DNA from: an uncultured Clostridia bacterium
Lineage (GTDB): Bacteria > Bacillota > Clostridia > HGM11327
Direction of reading: 5' to 3'
Assembly: GCA_945918795.1 (NCBI GenBank)
Contig: CAMEIT010000013.1
Location: 1 to 48,309 of the forward strand
DNA: 48,309 nt
Under the pieces are notes generated by a model that was given only the letters and a program-made list of their open reading frames with translations, made no database searches and was not told the origin of the DNA. Below, in pieces: positions 8,191 through 17,503 of the stretch. How positions within the stretch are numbered: the stretch's first letter is position 1; each line of letters opens with the position of its first letter. A program made the position numbers and the translations under genes.

Positions 8191-10818
8191 ATGGCGACGG
8201 ATTTTAGTGAAATAAAAAACAAAGTTACCCCTATGATGAGGCAATACATCGAAACAAAAGAGAAAAATCGTGACGCACTGCTTTTTTACAGGCTCGGGGA
8301 TTTTTATGAAATGTTTTTTGACGACGCAAAGATCGCCTCAAAAGAGCTGGAGCTTACACTTACAGGCAAGGACTGCGGACTTTCCGAGCGTGCGCCTATG
8401 TGCGGTATTCCATACCATTCCGTCGAAAAATATATCGCAAGACTTATCGATAAGGGCTACAAGGTTGCCATATGCGAGCAAATGGAGGACCCTGCCACCG
8501 CAAAAGGTCTTGTGGCAAGAGATATAACAAAAATTATCACACCGGGAACTCTTACCGAGCAGTCGATGCTCCAGGAGGACAAAAACAATTACATAATGTG
8601 CGTATCAAAGGCACAAAACAAGCTCGGCATTGCTTATGCCGATATTTCCACAGGCGAATTTTATGTTCAGGAATTGGAATCCTCGGATATTGCCGCGCGA
8701 TTCAAAAACGAGCTCAACAGCATTTCGCCGAATGAAGTAGTATATAATTCCGCGCAGGCGGCGGACGATTCTTTTGCCCCAATAAAGGATTCATTTGCGA
8801 ACATTTATTCCACGCCGTATTATGATTGGTGTTTTTCGTACAAAAACGCATACTTAAAGCTTAATCAGCATTTCGGCACAGATAATCTCAACGGCTTCGG
8901 AATAGAGAATATGCACGCTGTTATAATTGCCGCCGGTGCGCTTATGGAATATCTTTACGAAACACAGCGCAGCTCCGTAAAGCAGATAACCTCCATGAAA
9001 ATAAAGCATACATCTGATTTTATGTACATGGATGCTTTTACGAGAAGAAATCTTGAGTTGACTGAAAATATACGCACAAAGGGCAAAAAAGGCTCTTTGC
9101 TCGGTCTTTTGGACAAAACAAAGACAGCTCCGGGCGCAAGAATGCTCAGACGCTGCATGTCGGAGCCTCTTTTGCAGTATTTCCCGATTGAAGCAAGGCT
9201 TGATTCCGTTGAGGAGCTTTTTTCAAAGCGCTTAAAATCAGAGGAGCTGGAAGAAGTACTCTCGGATTTCAAGGATATAGAGCGCATTACATCGAGAATC
9301 ACGTCCGGAACTGCGTCGGCGCGAGACCTTATCGCACTCAGGGACAGCCTTGAGCTTATGCCGAAAGTAAAAGAAGTTTTGTCGGGCTTTACGTCAGGGC
9401 TTATTACGGAATCGATTAAAAACATTGATTCGTTAAATGATGTTGCCGTTCTTATCCGCAACACGATTGCCGACTGCCCTCCGCTTAACCTTAAGGACGG
9501 CGGAACAATTAAAGAGGGCTACAGCGAGGAGCTTGATAAGCTCAGATCCGTTATGACAAACGGTTCCTCGTGGATACTCGCGCTCGAACAGGAGGAACGC
9601 GACAGAACAGGCATAAAGAACCTTAAAATCGGCTTCAACAAGGTATTCGGATATTATATTGATGTCACAAATTCATACAAAGACCTCGTACCGAGCGATT
9701 TTATAAGGCGTCAGACTCTTGCCAATTCGGAAAGATATGTTACTCCGAAGCTTAAAGAGCTTGAAGAGCTTATGCTCAATTCCGAGGGCAAGATTTACAA
9801 GCTCGAATCGGAAATATTCAATATGGTACGGGACGAAATTGCCGATGAAGCAAAAAGACTTCAGGAGCTGTCCAATTCGGTTGCGGTGATAGACTGTCTG
9901 CACGCATTTGCAAGGATCGCACGCGACAATAATTTCGTCCGTCCGCATATAAACACAAACGGAATAATCAATATTAAAAACGGCAGACACCCTGTAATAG
10001 AAAGCAATATACAGCAGGGAAGCTTTGTTCCGAACGATACTTATCTTGATAAAGCAGACAGCAAGGTCATAATAATTACAGGTCCCAACATGGCAGGAAA
10101 AAGCACTTATATGCGTCAGACGGCAATAATAGCCTTTATGATGCAGATAGGAAGCTTTGTTCCGGCGGACAGTGCCGATCTTTGCATATCGGATCGCATT
10201 TTTGTAAGAGCAGGTGCGACAGATGATATTTCACAGGGACAAAGTACATTCATGGTGGAAATGAATGAAGTTGCAAGCATACTGCATAACGCTACCGAAA
10301 ACAGTCTGCTCATATTCGACGAGGTAGGCAGAGGAACAAGCACTTATGACGGCTTGAGCATTGCGTGGGCAGTAGTCGAATATGCCGCCGATGTACATTT
10401 GCTCGGAGCAAAGACTCTGTTTGCAACGCATTACCATGAATTGACGGAGCTTGAGGACAAGCTGTATGGAATAAAGAATTACCACGTAATAACAAAAGAA
10501 TACAACGACGATATTGTGTTCTTAAGAAAAATCGTGCCCGGAGAAGCCGTACACAGCTACGGAATACAGGTTGCAAAGCTTGCGGGAGTTCCGAACAGCA
10601 TTATTATAAGAGCAAAGGAAATATTGAATCAGCTCGAAAAGAGCGATATAAACAATTCCGCACAAAAGCAAACAAACAGTGAGCAGGATAACGCCAATTC
10701 GCCCGAAACACAAAAGGCGCTCAAGCTTGCCGATGAACTGAGGAGAATGAATACGGATAAGATAACAGCGCTTGAGGCGCTTGTCATACTTGATGATCTC
10801 AAGAGAAAGTATACGTAA
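8191..10818 (+). CDS. mutS: DNA mismatch repair protein MutS
   Basis: Recognises mismatches and small loops and recruits MutL. The 875-residue length is normal for MutS1. Seen in order: the N-terminal mismatch-binding domain with GDFYEMFFDDA (the Phe-x-Glu wedge), the connector and lever/clamp regions, and the ATPase with Walker A GPNMAGKST (about 631-639), LIFDEVGRGTSTYDG and FATHYHEL. A Gln/Asn-rich linker and a C-terminal tetramerisation segment (DELRRMNTDKITALEALVILDDLKRK) follow, as in Bacillus and E. coli MutS. CGGAG lies eight bases before the ATG. Its stop overlaps the mutL start as TAATG, implying translational coupling. Confidence 0.97.
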   Translation: MATDFSEIKNKVTPMMRQYIETKEKNRDALLFYRLGDFYEMFFDDAKIASKELELTLTGKDCGLSERAPMCGIPYHSVEKYIARLIDKGYKVAICEQMEDPATAKGLVARDITKIITPGTLTEQSMLQEDKNNYIMCVSKAQNKLGIAYADISTGEFYVQELESSDIAARFKNELNSISPNEVVYNSAQAADDSFAPIKDSFANIYSTPYYDWCFSYKNAYLKLNQHFGTDNLNGFGIENMHAVIIAAGALMEYLYETQRSSVKQITSMKIKHTSDFMYMDAFTRRNLELTENIRTKGKKGSLLGLLDKTKTAPGARMLRRCMSEPLLQYFPIEARLDSVEELFSKRLKSEELEEVLSDFKDIERITSRITSGTASARDLIALRDSLELMPKVKEVLSGFTSGLITESIKNIDSLNDVAVLIRNTIADCPPLNLKDGGTIKEGYSEELDKLRSVMTNGSSWILALEQEERDRTGIKNLKIGFNKVFGYYIDVTNSYKDLVPSDFIRRQTLANSERYVTPKLKELEELMLNSEGKIYKLESEIFNMVRDEIADEAKRLQELSNSVAVIDCLHAFARIARDNNFVRPHINTNGIINIKNGRHPVIESNIQQGSFVPNDTYLDKADSKVIIITGPNMAGKSTYMRQTAIIAFMMQIGSFVPADSADLCISDRIFVRAGATDDISQGQSTFMVEMNEVASILHNATENSLLIFDEVGRGTSTYDGLSIAWAVVEYAADVHLLGAKTLFATHYHELTELEDKLYGIKNYHVITKEYNDDIVFLRKIVPGEAVHSYGIQVAKLAGVPNSIIIRAKEILNQLEKSDINNSAQKQTNSEQDNANSPETQKALKLADELRRMNTDKITALEALVILDDLKRKYT

Positions 10819-12821
10819 TGGGAAAAATTAATTTACTTGACGACAGATTGATAAATCAGATAGCTGCCGGAGAAGTAGTTGAAAATCCGGCATCCGTAAT
10901 CAAGGAGCTTGTTGAAAACTCCATTGACGCAGGCAGTACGTCCGTTACAATTGAGTTTTCAAAGGGAGGAACGGAATACATAAGAATTATCGATAACGGC
11001 TGCGGAATGGACGAGGAGGACGCGCATACGGCGTTTCTCCGCCATGCAACGAGCAAGGTGTCCTCATCTGACGATCTTCAGCATATTGCGACTATGGGCT
11101 TCAGAGGAGAGGCGCTTGCAAGTATAAGCGAGGTTTCAAGAGTAGAGCTTACAACGAGCACGGGCGACATCGGAACGCAGATAATAATGCGCGGCGGAAT
11201 ACAAGAATCCGAAAGAAAATTGGGCTTTCCGCGCGGAACGACAATTGAAGTCAGCAATCTGTTTTTCAATACTCCCGCAAGAAAGAAATTCCTGAAATCG
11301 CTTCGTCAGGAAACAAATAATATACTCGAGCTTTGCTCAAAATTAATATTGGCACATCCCGATATTGCTTTTAAGGTTGTAAACTCGGGCAGAGTCGAAA
11401 TGCGTTCGGACGCAAATGGGAACATGCTCGATGCAATATGCTCTGTTTACGGCGCAAATATTAAGGATGAGGTTGTGCCCGTATCAAAAACCACAAACGG
11501 TATCAAAATAACAGGCTATGTCTCTAAACCTGCCTATGCTGAATTAAACAGACGTAAGCAGTCGTTTTTCGTAAACGGCAGATACGTAAAAAGCAGTCTT
11601 ATTGCAATGGCGCTTGACGAAGCATTCAAAGGGAAGCTTATGGTAAACAAATTTCCGTTTGCCGTGCTTTATATTAATCTGGCGTATTCTGAGGTTGACG
11701 TTAATGTGCATCCTCAGAAAACAGAGGTAAGATTTTCAAATACAAAAGCGGTTTTCGGTGCTGTAATGAGTGCGGTTGAACAGGCACTTATGCCCGATGA
11801 TGTGCTGCCTGAAATGAAATTTGAGGACGAAACCGAAAATGAGAGCGCAAAAATTGTAAGAGCACCTGATGTTGAAATTCAAATATCGAATAAATTCGAC
11901 GATGTTGAGCCTAAAAAGGATTTACACTTTGATGTGCCGACAAAAGTAACATCTCAGCCTCACATTGAAGTAAAAAAAGAGGAAGCGTTTGATTCGATAC
12001 CGAATAAAAATGATGTTAAGTTGAAAAAAGACGATGTTATTGTCGTGCCTGTTGCAAATGAGCCGAAGGATATAAAATCAAGCTCCGAAGCAAAATCGGC
12101 AAGCTCGGAAGTATCCGCAAAATTTGTCCTCCGCGAAAGCAGAACGGATTTTGAAGTAATTCAACCCAAAAGCAAAGAAAGCAAGCAAAATTTTGCCGAT
12201 AAAGCCGAAGAAAGCATATTTGAAGAGCCGCGGAATTTTTCGGTAGACTTCAAGGTGTGCGGAGTTTTGTGGGATACTTATATACTTGTTCAAAGCGACG
12301 ATTTATGCTGTATAATCGATCAGCACGCAGCGCACGAAAGATTTTTGTATGACAAATATTTGGCAGACTTCAATGCCAAAAAGGTTGCGATTCAACAGCT
12401 TTTGATACCTGAGGTTATTGACGCGGAGCCTGCCGTTATCGATTTAATAGGCGAGAATACCGAAATATTCGAGCAGCTCGGTTTTGACATAGAGATTTTC
12501 GGCAATAATTCATGTGTGATAAGAGGTGTTCCGTCAGTTACGTGCAATGCGCCGTCAAGAACCGTATTCAATGAAGCGTTAGAGCTTATGAAGCAGAACC
12601 TGTCCGCAGAAAACGTAGTTCGCGATATAGTTTGTCCCGAGCTTATGAAATCAGCCTGCAAGCACGCAGTTAAAGGCAATCAAAGGCTTTCAGATTCGGA
12701 AATAAGGTTTATTGTCGAAGCGTTAAGATCATTAAAGGGACTTACCTGTCCGCACGGCAGACCCATTGCCATAACGATTAGCAGGAAAGAAATGGAAAAG
12801 AGATTTGGAAGAATACAATAA
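10818..12821 (+). CDS. mutL: DNA mismatch repair protein MutL, endonuclease type
   Basis: The GHKL ATPase that nicks the daughter strand in organisms without MutH. N-terminal motifs ELVENSIDAGS, DNGCGMD and GFRGEALASI are intact. A poorly conserved charged linker covers about 340-475. The C-terminal domain carries the endonuclease motif DQHAAHE (from Asp501), SACKHAVKGN and CPHGRP (about 644-649). The family motif is DQHA-x2-E-x4-E; here the last acidic residue is Asp (HERFLYD), a conservative change. The 667-residue length is typical. It overlaps mutS by one base, and miaA starts inside its 3' end. Confidence 0.96.
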   Translation: MGKINLLDDRLINQIAAGEVVENPASVIKELVENSIDAGSTSVTIEFSKGGTEYIRIIDNGCGMDEEDAHTAFLRHATSKVSSSDDLQHIATMGFRGEALASISEVSRVELTTSTGDIGTQIIMRGGIQESERKLGFPRGTTIEVSNLFFNTPARKKFLKSLRQETNNILELCSKLILAHPDIAFKVVNSGRVEMRSDANGNMLDAICSVYGANIKDEVVPVSKTTNGIKITGYVSKPAYAELNRRKQSFFVNGRYVKSSLIAMALDEAFKGKLMVNKFPFAVLYINLAYSEVDVNVHPQKTEVRFSNTKAVFGAVMSAVEQALMPDDVLPEMKFEDETENESAKIVRAPDVEIQISNKFDDVEPKKDLHFDVPTKVTSQPHIEVKKEEAFDSIPNKNDVKLKKDDVIVVPVANEPKDIKSSSEAKSASSEVSAKFVLRESRTDFEVIQPKSKESKQNFADKAEESIFEEPRNFSVDFKVCGVLWDTYILVQSDDLCCIIDQHAAHERFLYDKYLADFNAKKVAIQQLLIPEVIDAEPAVIDLIGENTEIFEQLGFDIEIFGNNSCVIRGVPSVTCNAPSRTVFNEALELMKQNLSAENVVRDIVCPELMKSACKHAVKGNQRLSDSEIRFIVEALRSLKGLTCPHGRPIAITISRKEMEKRFGRIQ

Positions 12822-13794
12822 TGTGTGCATTGATGGCAAAAAGCTTCCGCTTGTTGCGGTTGTAGGACCGACAGCTTCGGGAAAAACGGGTTTTGCCGTT
12901 GAAATAGCAAAAAAATTCAACGGCGAGGTCATTTCCATGGACTCAATGCAGATATATAAAAGACTCAATATAGGTACAGCAAAGCCGTCGGAATCGGAAA
13001 TGCAAGGAATAAAGCATCATTTGATCGATTGCGTTGATGCAAATGAGCCATTCACCGCAAACGATTATGTTGCCCTTGCCGCCAATACTGCCGAAAATAT
13101 ATATTCGCAAGGGAAGCTGCCCATTATTTGCGGCGGAACGGGCTTATATCTCAATTCACTGCTTTATTCCTACAATATGTCCGAAGCCGAGGTTGACTAT
13201 TCTTTAAGGGAACAGCTTTACAAAGAGGCTGAAGAATACGGTCGAGAGCATATTTACAACCGACTTAAAGCTGTCGACCCCAAAAGTGCCGAAGAAATAC
13301 ATCCGAACAATGTAAAACGAGTGATACGTGCGCTTGAAATATATATGCTGACCGGAAAGCCTAAATCGGAACAAATAACCTCGCTTGAGGACGGACCTTT
13401 TGACGCGCTTGTTTTCGGCATGAATTGGGACAGAGAAGCATTGTACGAGAGAATCAACAGGAGAGTGGATATAATGCTCGAAAACGGTCTTGAAGACGAG
13501 GTGCGAACACTTCTTAACGACGGCATTTTGAGAAAAGGAAGCGAGCTTACTCAGGCAGGGCAGGCGATAGGCTACAAGGAAATGCTTGAATATATCGACG
13601 GAGAAATAAGCTTTAACGATGCTGTTGAAAAAATAAAAATGAACACAAGACGTTATGCAAAGCGTCAGATGACATGGTTCAAAAAGACAAAGAATATAAG
13701 GTGGATGAATCCGTATAACGATGCGGAAAAATCGGAAGCCTATAATATAATTAAAAATTTTACGGAAAGGTTTGGTTTTATAAATGAATTTTAA
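12805..13794 (+). CDS. miaA: tRNA dimethylallyltransferase MiaA
   Basis: Transfers a dimethylallyl group to N6 of A37, the step before MiaB. Walker A GPTASGKTG, MDSMQIYK, GTAKPS, CGGTGLYLNSLLY and the C-terminal NTRRYAKRQMTWFKK are all visible in a normal-length protein of about 329 residues. The start is not certain: the frame offers TTG at 12805 and GTG at 12823, both inside or just after the end of mutL, and neither has a strong ribosome site, so expression probably depends on coupling to mutL. Its own end overlaps the next gene by 11 bases. Confidence 0.95.
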   Translation: MEEYNNVCIDGKKLPLVAVVGPTASGKTGFAVEIAKKFNGEVISMDSMQIYKRLNIGTAKPSESEMQGIKHHLIDCVDANEPFTANDYVALAANTAENIYSQGKLPIICGGTGLYLNSLLYSYNMSEAEVDYSLREQLYKEAEEYGREHIYNRLKAVDPKSAEEIHPNNVKRVIRALEIYMLTGKPKSEQITSLEDGPFDALVFGMNWDREALYERINRRVDIMLENGLEDEVRTLLNDGILRKGSELTQAGQAIGYKEMLEYIDGEISFNDAVEKIKMNTRRYAKRQMTWFKKTKNIRWMNPYNDAEKSEAYNIIKNFTERFGFINEF

Positions 13795-14536
13795 TGATTA
13801 TAAGTACAAAATGGAGCTTCATGCTCATACACATCCCGGAAGCGGATGCAGCTCTGTTTCACCTGAAAGAATGGTTGCGGTTCATAAGCAGATAGGCTGT
13901 GACGCTGTTGTTATAACAAATCACTTTCATCTGGGACACATCGATCATTACATTGAACCGACATATTTTTATGAATGCCTCAATAAGGACAGAAAAGCAC
14001 TTGTGGAGACATATCTTGCAGGCTACAAAAAGACGTATGAGATAGGTAAAAAAGAGGGTCTTAACGTAATACTCGGCATGGAGATTCGTTTCCCTCAGGA
14101 CAGCAATGATTATCTTGTTTTCGGCATAGACGAGGATTTTGTGGATAAGTCTATCGATTATCTTGATAAATCGCTTGAGGAATTCTATAAAGGTATGAAG
14201 AACGACAAAAACGTAATTATACAAGCGCATCCGTTCAGAAACGGCATGAGACACATGACAAGCGAATTTCTTGACGGAATTGAGACGTTCAATCTGCATC
14301 CCGAGCACAATTCAAGAGTAGGCGTTGCGTGTGAATATGCACGTGACAATCATTTCCCGCTCACGACTTGCGGTTCTGACTTCCACGACGAGCCGAGCTT
14401 CGGACTTGCACTCATGAAATCAAAGACGTTGCCCGAGGATTCATTTGAGCTTGCGGAAATTATAAAGTCTCGCGATTATCTGTTTGATGTATCGGGTACG
14501 ACTGTAATTCCGTACGGCTTCAAAGAATCTCTGTAA
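13784..14536 (+). CDS. PHP-domain metal-dependent phosphoesterase
   Basis: A 250-residue stand-alone PHP domain. The metal-binding signatures are in order: ELHAHTH (11-17), ITNHFH, GMEIRF, IQAHPFR and GSDFHDE. Members of this family hydrolyse phosphomonoesters or nucleotide 5'-ends (histidinol phosphatase, nucleoside 3',5'-bisphosphate phosphatase), and the substrate here cannot be told. No histidine biosynthesis gene is nearby. Its start overlaps the 3' end of miaA by 11 bases with AGG within the miaA sequence, so it is part of the same operon. Confidence 0.85.
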   Translation: MNFNDYKYKMELHAHTHPGSGCSSVSPERMVAVHKQIGCDAVVITNHFHLGHIDHYIEPTYFYECLNKDRKALVETYLAGYKKTYEIGKKEGLNVILGMEIRFPQDSNDYLVFGIDEDFVDKSIDYLDKSLEEFYKGMKNDKNVIIQAHPFRNGMRHMTSEFLDGIETFNLHPEHNSRVGVACEYARDNHFPLTTCGSDFHDEPSFGLALMKSKTLPEDSFELAEIIKSRDYLFDVSGTTVIPYGFKESL

Positions 14537-14558
14537 CGCTTGAAAATACAGGAGAATT

Positions 14559-15284
14559 ATGATATACAGCGAAAGGTATCTGCCACAGATAGAGGACTAC
14601 ACTTCAAACGGAGATTTGTCCGTTGAAGCAATAATGCGTATATTTGAAAATACCGGAAGTCATCATTCCGACAGCGTCGGCGACGGACTCATAAACGGCA
14701 CATTGAAGGGAACGGCGTGGATTCTTGCCGAGTGGCATATTGAAATATTAAAGCGCCCCAAAAACGGGGATATAATTAACGCTTCTACATGGGCTGTATC
14801 TATTCCGCGACCGGGCATGATAACATCGAGAAGCTACATGATAAAGGATCCAAACGGGAATATATATGCTCAAGGCTCTGCAAGACTTGTGCTCATGGAC
14901 ACAAATACAGGCAAGATCATGCGCATAACATCCGAGCTTATTGATAAGTACGCGCCCGAGGAGAAGGATATTTTCGGTGACAGTGTTTTTCGCATTAACA
15001 AGCCGGAAGGCTACGAATACGAAAAGGAAATAGCTATCAGGCGGACGGATATAGATTTCAATCATCACGTACACAACATTTGCTATTTGAGTTACGCTTT
15101 GGATACTATCCCCGAGGATGTATTTGAAAAAGACGAATTTACAAAGGTAGACGTGGTATATAAAAAGCCGATTAAAGCCTGCAAAAGCGCAATATGCAAA
15201 TACACTGCCGAAGAAAACAAACATACGGTCGGCATATTTTCAGGCGCAGGCGAGCTTAATTCGCTTGTTGTGCTTACGGTATAA
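14559..15284 (+). CDS. Acyl-ACP thioesterase (FatA/FatB family)
   Basis: Releases fatty acids from acyl carrier protein. The 241-residue protein has two hotdog repeats: the first around EAIMRIFENTGSHHSD and GTAWILAEWHIEILKRP, the second starting IRRTDIDFNHHVHNICYLSYALD, which matches the plant and bacterial D-x-N-x-H-V-x-N catalytic segment. AGGAG lies six bases before the ATG. It is the last gene of the miaB-mutSL operon and is followed by a terminator. Bacterial members often serve to tune membrane or secreted fatty acids; chain-length preference cannot be read here. Confidence 0.88.
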   Translation: MIYSERYLPQIEDYTSNGDLSVEAIMRIFENTGSHHSDSVGDGLINGTLKGTAWILAEWHIEILKRPKNGDIINASTWAVSIPRPGMITSRSYMIKDPNGNIYAQGSARLVLMDTNTGKIMRITSELIDKYAPEEKDIFGDSVFRINKPEGYEYEKEIAIRRTDIDFNHHVHNICYLSYALDTIPEDVFEKDEFTKVDVVYKKPIKACKSAICKYTAEENKHTVGIFSGAGELNSLVVLTV

Positions 15285-15290
15285 AGATTA

Positions 15291-15323
15291 TACGGTGTCG
15301 GAATTTTTCGGCACCGTATTTTT
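15291..15323 (+). terminator. Terminator of the miaB-thioesterase operon
   Basis: TACGGTGTCG (15291-15300) pairs with CGGCACCGTA (15309-15318), with an 8-nt loop and a following TTTTT. Confidence 0.9.
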
Positions 15324-15388
15324 GTATAATGCTTTTGAAATACGGCAATAATATCGGAAAATACATTTAATCTGTACGGTTTTAAAAT

Positions 15389-15925
15389 ATGGAAAATCTG
15401 ATAAGAGTATCCGATATACTCGTTTTTGACGCCAAAACAAAGGATGAGAAAAAGGACTTTAATATTGCCGATGTCATTTTAAGTCACAAGGGCTACGTCA
15501 GCGGAATTGTAATTTCGGGCAAGGGGTTATTCGGGATAAAGCGTTATGCTTCGGTTGAGAACATAGAGAAAATAGAAAAAGACAGTATCATAATAAACGG
15601 TTACTGTAAGTTCAAGCCAGAATTTGTTAAAAATCTTCAATACTCATCGACAAAGCTTTTGAAGAAAAAGGTAGTCTCCGAGGACGGCGTATTTATGGGG
15701 ATACTCTCGGATTTTTATATCCACTCCGAGAAAAAGCGCGTAATGGCGGTTGAGGTTGCAAGAAGCTTTTTTGAGGACCTCTTCACGGGGCGAACGTTAA
15801 TTCCCGGCAATATTATTGCCGATGAAAGCGATGCAATAATCATAACCGAGATACAGCTTGAAAACAAGCTCCACAATACAAAAGGCATAATAAATGCCAT
15901 TGATGACGGCATCAGCAGGAGCTGA
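15389..15925 (+). CDS. PRC-barrel-like protein
   Basis: A 178-residue soluble protein with what looks like two PRC-barrel halves: residues about 1-85 (RVSDILVFDAKT to KDSIIINGYCK) and about 86-165 (LLKKKVVSEDGVFMGILSDFYI, with the GxLxDFxxH pattern). PRC barrels bind RNA, ribosomal proteins or photosynthetic and sporulation partners; in Clostridia such two-barrel proteins are usually annotated only as PRC-barrel domain proteins (YlmC/YmxH-like). No convincing ribosome site precedes the ATG, so the start is approximate. It forms a single-gene unit with its own terminator. Confidence 0.75.
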   Translation: MENLIRVSDILVFDAKTKDEKKDFNIADVILSHKGYVSGIVISGKGLFGIKRYASVENIEKIEKDSIIINGYCKFKPEFVKNLQYSSTKLLKKKVVSEDGVFMGILSDFYIHSEKKRVMAVEVARSFFEDLFTGRTLIPGNIIADESDAIIITEIQLENKLHNTKGIINAIDDGISRS

Positions 15926-15948
15926 ATAAATGCTCCTGCTGATTTTTT
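15911..15948 (+). terminator. Terminator overlapping the PRC-barrel stop codon
   Basis: ATCAGCAGGAGC (15911-15922) and GCTCCTGCTGAT (15932-15943) form a 12-bp perfect stem followed by TTTTTT. The stem begins before the TGA stop, so the last codons are part of the hairpin. Confidence 0.88.
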
Positions 15949-16016
15949 CGGTTATATATAAATTATTTCATACTTGCTTTTGAAAATTACAGACAGGGAA
16001 TAGGCTTTTGCCTTAT

Positions 16017-17132
16017 TCACGCCTTTACAGCTCTGCAATCTTTTATTTCAGAGCATATTCTGTTTATAATTTCTTTTATCTGTTCTTCCTTTTCTTCCAT
16101 ATCCTTGACGAGCTTGAATTGTGTGCGGCATCTGTCAAGATTATGATTCTCGCGATGTATTCTGAAATATACATCACCTGCTATATGATCCGCAAGAAAA
16201 CGCATTCCGCATTCAAGCGTCATCATTTTGCCTGCGTATGGAAGCATATTTATTTCTTCATCTGTGAGCAACTGACCGCATTCTTCAAGATAGCCTCTTG
16301 TAAACGCTTCAAAAAGCTCAAGACTGCAATACACTTTGTCGAGGTCCTTTTCATCTTCCGCCGCCGGATTTGTTCCGAATCTAATTGCATCGCCGAAATC
16401 ATATAAGGATAGTCCCGGCATAACCGTATCGAGATCAACAACAGCAATCGGCTTACCCGTTTTTCTGTCAAACAAAACGTTGTTAAGCTTTGTATCGTTA
16501 TGTGTCACGCGGAGTGGAAGAGTGTTGTTTTCGATCTTGTCGGTAAAAAGAGAGCAGAAGTCCTTTCTTTCGCGCACGAACTCTATTTCTTCGGCAACGC
16601 TTTCTGCTTTTCCGCTTGCATTTTCCTTTACGGCAGCCTCAAAATCATTGTAGCGCGACGGCGTATTGTGAAAATTCTTTATTGTTTCATGGAGCGTATC
16701 GGCAGGATAAGAATCGAGCTGTCGCGTAAATTTACCAAACGCCTTGCCCGCGTAATAAAAATCGACGGGGTGTTCTATAACCTGAAGCGTAACCGAATCG
16801 TTTACAAACGAAAACATACGCCATGTGCCGTCATTGATCGTTATATAAAGCTTGCCCTCGCATGACGGAATTATGTGCAGAACGCCTCTTTGAGGGTCGC
16901 CGCCCTCATCTTTGATTATGTTTGAGAGATATATTGTAACATTGTTTATGTTTTCCATAAGCTCACCGGGATTCACAAAAATACCGGTGTTTATTTTCTG
17001 AAGTATGTATGATTTATTTTTATCGGTCGTTACCAAAAAAGTTGTATTGATATGTCCGCAGCCGTAGCTTTCTGCCGACAGTATTTCCCCCTCAATACAA
17101 AAATGCTGTGCTACATCTTTTATTTGTTCCAT
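16017..17132 (-). CDS. APH-fold sugar 1-kinase, N-acetylhexosamine 1-kinase (NahK)-like
   Basis: A 371-residue aminoglycoside-phosphotransferase-fold kinase. The N-lobe has SYGCGHINTTF and SYILQKIN; the catalytic loop is THNDTKLNNVLF and the metal-binding motif is AVVDLDTVMPG, the arrangement seen in NahK and related sugar anomeric kinases. NahK phosphorylates GlcNAc/GalNAc at C1 in the lacto-N-biose pathway, but no phosphorylase or epimerase lies nearby, so the substrate may be another hexosamine or an amino alcohol. GAAAGG is 14 bases before the ATG, rather far. It is a single-gene unit. Confidence 0.78.
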   Translation of the reverse strand: MEQIKDVAQHFCIEGEILSAESYGCGHINTTFLVTTDKNKSYILQKINTGIFVNPGELMENINNVTIYLSNIIKDEGGDPQRGVLHIIPSCEGKLYITINDGTWRMFSFVNDSVTLQVIEHPVDFYYAGKAFGKFTRQLDSYPADTLHETIKNFHNTPSRYNDFEAAVKENASGKAESVAEEIEFVRERKDFCSLFTDKIENNTLPLRVTHNDTKLNNVLFDRKTGKPIAVVDLDTVMPGLSLYDFGDAIRFGTNPAAEDEKDLDKVYCSLELFEAFTRGYLEECGQLLTDEEINMLPYAGKMMTLECGMRFLADHIAGDVYFRIHRENHNLDRCRTQFKLVKDMEEKEEQIKEIINRICSEIKDCRAVKA

Positions 17133-17317
17133 ATTCTGTTATAAAGCCTTTCGGATAGTTTATTTTGCTATACTGCATTATATGAATTAATATATATAAA
17201 CTCCATACTATTCTAACAGATATTATCTTATTTTGCAAGCTGTATTCTCGTGTTTTCAAAAATTTAATAGATCAGAACGAAAAAGAAAAATTTTTTTATA
17301 AATTTGTCCGAATCTAT

Positions 17318-17345
17318 TGCAAAAAATCATTTTTTGTTATATAAT
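17318..17345 (+). promoter_or_regulatory. Sigma-A promoter of mscS
   Basis: TTGCAA (17318-17323) and TATAAT (17340-17345), spacer 16. This implies a leader of about 150 bases before mscS with no clear structure. The rest of the 371-base gap (17133-17503) is AT-rich with nothing else I can support. Confidence 0.65.
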
Positions 17346-17503
17346 ACTCTGTGCTGTTTTGATTCGAAATGCAGTATGCGTTACGAAGCCTTTCGCGCTT
17401 GTTTTGTGTTGCAAATCAAATTTATGAATACAGCTTATTGTTTTACGTACAAAGCAGTCGATTCTTTTTCGGCTGAAAATAATAAATTACGGAGGTTTGA
17501 AAC

